The notes under the pieces are model-generated. The model did no database searches. It saw nothing but the letters and a program-made list of their open reading frames with translations, and was not told the origin of the DNA. Source: an uncultured Eubacteriales bacterium (GTDB taxonomy: Bacteria > Bacillota > Clostridia > Oscillospirales > CAG-272). From it: DNA of 23,832 bases. The DNA is taken from assembly GCA_934371135.1 (NCBI GenBank), contig CAKRNO010000021.1, forward strand, positions 1 to 23,832. The letters run 5' to 3'. A program made the position numbers and the translations under genes. Shown one piece after another: positions 21,659-23,832 of the stretch (within the stretch, counting starts at the first letter, position 1; the number at the start of each line of letters is the position of its first letter).

Positions 21659-22210
21659 ATGATGTTGCATCTTGAAAAGGGGCGCCCGGCAGACACCGCA
21701 GGGCGGCTCCCGAAAGAAATCGCCGTTTACGATTTTCTGGACAGCCTCGGCATCGCCTATGAGCGCGTGGACCACGAGGCGGCGTTCACCATGGAGGCGT
21801 GCCACGCGGTGGATGAAGTGCTGGCGCCCGCCGTCATCTGTAAGAACCTGCTGCTCACCAACGCGCAGAAAACGCACTTTTACCTCCTGATGATCCGGGA
21901 GGATAAGAAGTTCAAGACCAAGGAGATTTCCTCGCAGATCGGGAGCGCCCGCCTGTCCTTCGCGCCGGAGAGCTATATGGAGGAGTTCCTGGATGTCACG
22001 CCCGGCTCTGTCAGCGTCATGGGGCTGATGAACGACCGCGACAAAAATGTCCGGTTGCTCATCGATGAGGACGTGCTCGCCGCTGATCTCGTCGGCTGCC
22101 ATCCGTGCATCAATACGTCGAGCCTGCGCCTTTCCGTCTCCGACCTTCTCACGCGTTTTCTTCCCGCCACAGGGCATGATTATACCGCAGTTCACCTTGT
22201 CGGCGAGTAG
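21659..22210 (+). CDS. Prolyl-tRNA editing protein (ProX/YbaK-type aminoacyl-tRNA deacylase)
   Basis: The product is 183 residues in the YbaK/ProX deacylase fold, which hydrolyses tRNA(Pro) mischarged with alanine or cysteine. Recognisable features are VYDFLDSLGIAYERVDHEAAFTMEAC near the N-terminus, then ICKNLLLTNAQKTHFYLLMIREDKKFKTKEIS with the functional Lys of KNL. SFAPESYMEEFLDVTPGSVSVMGLMND and LIDEDVLAADLVGCHPCINTSSL follow; the GCHPC-N-S/T segment is typical of ProX proteins. ATG 21659 is chosen because GGGAG (21644-21648) lies ten bases away; an ATG at 21662 in the same frame is slightly farther. It is a free-standing editing protein, presumably complementing a ProRS without a full editing domain. 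It has its own promoter and shares a terminator with the convergent LRR gene. Confidence 0.9.
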   Translation: MMLHLEKGRPADTAGRLPKEIAVYDFLDSLGIAYERVDHEAAFTMEACHAVDEVLAPAVICKNLLLTNAQKTHFYLLMIREDKKFKTKEISSQIGSARLSFAPESYMEEFLDVTPGSVSVMGLMNDRDKNVRLLIDEDVLAADLVGCHPCINTSSLRLSVSDLLTRFLPATGHDYTAVHLVGE

Positions 22211-22318
22211 GTGACCACGGAACCTTGACGCCCCGCCGCCCGGGGGCGTGCCCCTTGTCTGCCGCGAGGAAACGGTCCCGACGGCAGCCAGTTCAAAAAG
22301 CCACAAGTCTACAAAGCA

Positions 22319-22353
22319 ACAGCGAGGAGCCGATCAAATCGGCTCCTCGCTGT
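22319..22353. terminator. Bidirectional terminator between convergent genes
   Basis: A 16-base arm ACAGCGAGGAGCCGAT (22319-22334), loop CAA and its perfect complement (22338-22353) lie between the plus-strand editing gene and the minus-strand LRR gene. T-rich sequence follows on both sides. Confidence 0.8.
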
Positions 22354-22367
22354 ATTTTCGGGTGGTG

Positions 22368-23832
22368 TCAGGAGCGTTGCCAGTAGTAGTTGGCGTAGGT
22401 GTCTCGTAGCAGCTTGGCATTGGCTGAACTGTCCGTCACGTTGAGGTCGCTTACATAGGCTGTGATGTAGCGGGAGGTGTACCACCCGGAGGTATTCCGG
22501 AAGGTGACGCTCGTCAGACGATTGCAGCCGTTGAAAGCGTAGGCGGATATGAGCTTCATGTCGGAGCCGAAGACGACGCTCTCGAGTGCGGTACATTTGC
22601 AAAAAGCTCGCTCACCGATGGAGGTAAACGTGTCGGGGATCTCGATGGAGGTTAGATTTGTGCAGCCGTAAAAGGCGTTGACGCCGATCGTGCGGTTGGC
22701 TTTTCCCAGACTGTCGTACCGGATGGAGACGGTCGTAAGACCGGTGCACCCGTAAAAAGCCGATTCGCCGATCTCAACGACCGCTTTGGGGATCTCCAGG
22801 GAGGTAAGACCGGTGCATCCGGAGAATGCAGAGTTACCGATCCTGACGACCGTTTTGGAGATCTCCACGGAGGTAAGACTGACGCACCCGGAAAATGCGG
22901 ATTCACCGATCTCGGCGAACGTCTCGGGGATCGTGATGGAGTTGAGATTTGTGCAACCGGAGAAGGCGTTGGCACCGATCGTGCGGTTGGCTCCATCCCG
23001 GCTGTCGTACCGGATGGTGACAGTCCTGATGCCGGTGCACCCGGAAAATGCCGATTCGCCGATCTTGACGACTGTTTCGGGGATGGTAACGGAGGTGATG
23101 CCCGTGATGTTCTCGAAAGCGGCGTCCGCGATGGCGGTGACGAACTTTCCGTTGACGAGGTAATCGATGGTGCAGCTGCCGGTGAGATCCTTGTCGACTT
23201 TGGACACGATATAGCCGCCATCCTGCCGTTTATAGGTGATGCCCTCCGCCTTGATGGGGCCACAGGCATTGACGATACTGAAGATGAGGATTGTAACAAG
23301 AATGACCGCGAGGACGGAGAGGAGGACGATGCGGTTTCGCCGCCTTTCGCGTCTCTTTTTTGCTTCTTCGGCGGCGCGGCTGGCGGCGATGCGGTTGTCG
23401 ATGGCTTCCACATAGCTGTTCAGTGCATCGCGCTGCTTGGGGGTGGCGAAGCGGACGGCTTTGATGAAATTCGGGTTATCCGCGATGGGATAGGGGCAGC
23501 GCAGGAATTGCCGGATGCTGCGTGAGCCGGTCTGCGCGAGGAGCTTCAGGAAATACGCCTCGGAGTATTCCGGGTCGGTGTCGAGTACCTTTTCACAGTA
23601 GGCATCCACACTGGTGAAGTCGCCGTCCTCGAGAAACAGCCATGCCCGTTTGATGAGTGATTGCAGGGACTGTACGGCGGGCGTGGCACCGGCGGAGATC
23701 GCCGAAGCTGTCGGGTCGGGCGTAGCGGCGGCGGCAGGAGCGGTCTTTTCCCGGCTCGCCGCGAGCAGCTTTTTGATGCCGCGGATGAGGTCCTGCATAA
23801 AGCCGAGCTTGGACATATCCTGCGCCTGCAGG
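22368..23832 (-). CDS. LRR_5 (BspA-like) membrane protein with TPR-like N-terminal part, 5' end outside window
   Basis: At least 487 residues are visible. The frame is still open at the window edge (codons LQAQD before the Met at 23816), and AGGA lies too close to that Met, so the true start is probably outside. Residues 1-60 after Met are Ala/Thr-rich. A TPR-like stretch follows (IKRAWLFLEDGDFTSVDAYCEKVLDTDPEYSEAYFLKLL), as seen in many Oscillospirales proteins. A basic segment (KKRRERRRNR) precedes one transmembrane helix (IVLLSVLAVILVTILIFSIV). Outside the membrane lie nine LRR_5/BspA repeats of the form AFxGCxxLTSVxIPxxVxxIGES, most of 23 residues and two of 28. Such repeats bind proteins or glycans at surfaces. 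The TM orientation puts the TPR-like part inside and the LRRs outside. Confidence 0.85.
   Translation of the reverse strand, partial: LQAQDMSKLGFMQDLIRGIKKLLAASREKTAPAAAATPDPTASAISAGATPAVQSLQSLIKRAWLFLEDGDFTSVDAYCEKVLDTDPEYSEAYFLKLLAQTGSRSIRQFLRCPYPIADNPNFIKAVRFATPKQRDALNSYVEAIDNRIAASRAAEEAKKRRERRRNRIVLLSVLAVILVTILIFSIVNACGPIKAEGITYKRQDGGYIVSKVDKDLTGSCTIDYLVNGKFVTAIADAAFENITGITSVTIPETVVKIGESAFSGCTGIRTVTIRYDSRDGANRTIGANAFSGCTNLNSITIPETFAEIGESAFSGCVSLTSVEISKTVVRIGNSAFSGCTGLTSLEIPKAVVEIGESAFYGCTGLTTVSIRYDSLGKANRTIGVNAFYGCTNLTSIEIPDTFTSIGERAFCKCTALESVVFGSDMKLISAYAFNGCNRLTSVTFRNTSGWYTSRYITAYVSDLNVTDSSANAKLLRDTYANYYWQRS
22611..22811 (-). repeat. Segmental duplication copy 1 inside the LRR gene
   Basis: This stretch is nearly the same as 22902-23102, offset by exactly 291 bases (97 codons, four LRR units). 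It includes one 28-residue LRR with the YDS-GKANRTIG insertion. Confidence 0.75.
22902..23102 (-). repeat. Segmental duplication copy 2 inside the LRR gene
   Basis: Partner of 22611-22811. Long stretches are shared at the DNA level, for example CTGTCGTACCGGATGG at 22711 and 23002. Confidence 0.75.

Noticed and set aside
21618..21662. A 14-codon upstream frame ending on the start codon of the prolyl-tRNA editing gene
   Set aside because: Its ATG falls at the predicted transcription start, so it would be leaderless, and its codons (Lys/Pro/Arg) overlap the ribosome binding site. Probably chance.
17359..21696. A minus-strand open frame of about 1445 codons opposite the PL8-like lipoprotein gene
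   Set aside because: It is the antisense shadow of a GC-rich gene. The plus-strand product has clear domains, signal peptide, promoter and ribosome binding site; the antisense product is Arg/His/Val-rich without recognisable motifs.
1..23832. CRISPR arrays, tRNA or rRNA genes, insertion sequences and prophage genes
   Set aside because: No regularly spaced repeats, cloverleaf sequences, transposase or phage proteins were seen on either strand.

Overview
The window reads as chromosomal DNA from a GC-rich, endospore-forming Clostridia-type Firmicute, possibly an Oscillospirales-like gut anaerobe. Evidence for this is a sigma-G gene, a SpoIVB peptidase, HPr kinase/phosphorylase, DUF4830 and LRR_5 families, strong AGGAGG-type ribosome binding sites and intrinsic terminators after most transcription units. 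The genus assignment is inference. There are no tRNA or rRNA genes, CRISPR arrays, transposases or phage genes, and no gap between genes exceeds 300 bases.

Layout. Positions 1-2000 hold the end of a GNAT acetyltransferase, an L-2-amino-thiazoline-4-carboxylate hydrolase family gene with its own promoter, and a convergent YwaF/TMEM164-like membrane protein. Positions 2084-7341 run in one direction: purA with a clear sigma-A promoter, then a tightly overlapping three-gene set. That set is a PD-(D/E)XK-like protein with a C-terminal helix-turn-helix, a PflX-type radical SAM protein and a GH78 alpha-L-rhamnosidase-like enzyme. Positions 7448-9540 are a sporulation pair: sigG, whose ribosome binding site lies inside a predicted hairpin, facing spoIVB across a shared terminator. 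Positions 9761-11340 (minus strand) are a two-gene operon of a SurA/PrsA-like foldase lipoprotein and a small protein that may be a degenerate GHKL ATPase.

Positions 11449-14630 (plus strand) hold hprK, a 32-residue Cys-rich membrane peptide in a self-contained unit with a sigma-K-like promoter, a DUF4830 protein and an HtrA-like lipoprotein. Positions 14729-17300 hold fhs (formate-tetrahydrofolate ligase) and a YgjV-like membrane protein. Positions 17504-21429 encode a 1281-residue lipoprotein with four InlB-type repeats and a polysaccharide-lyase-8-like region. The window ends with a prolyl-tRNA editing protein and, on the minus strand, an incomplete LRR_5 membrane protein with TPR-like N-terminal sequence.

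Themes. Three strands run through the region. One is late sporulation control: sigma-G, then SpoIVB, then sigma-K, with a candidate sigma-K target nearby. The second is glycan use and surface display: the rhamnosidase, the PL8-like lipoprotein and the LRR protein. The third is central metabolism and its regulation: purA, fhs and hprK. The points most worth following are the sigG leader hairpin, the sigma-K-like promoter on the Cys-rich peptide gene, the nuclease-like/radical SAM/rhamnosidase operon, and the PL8-like protein, which appears to lack two expected active-site residues.
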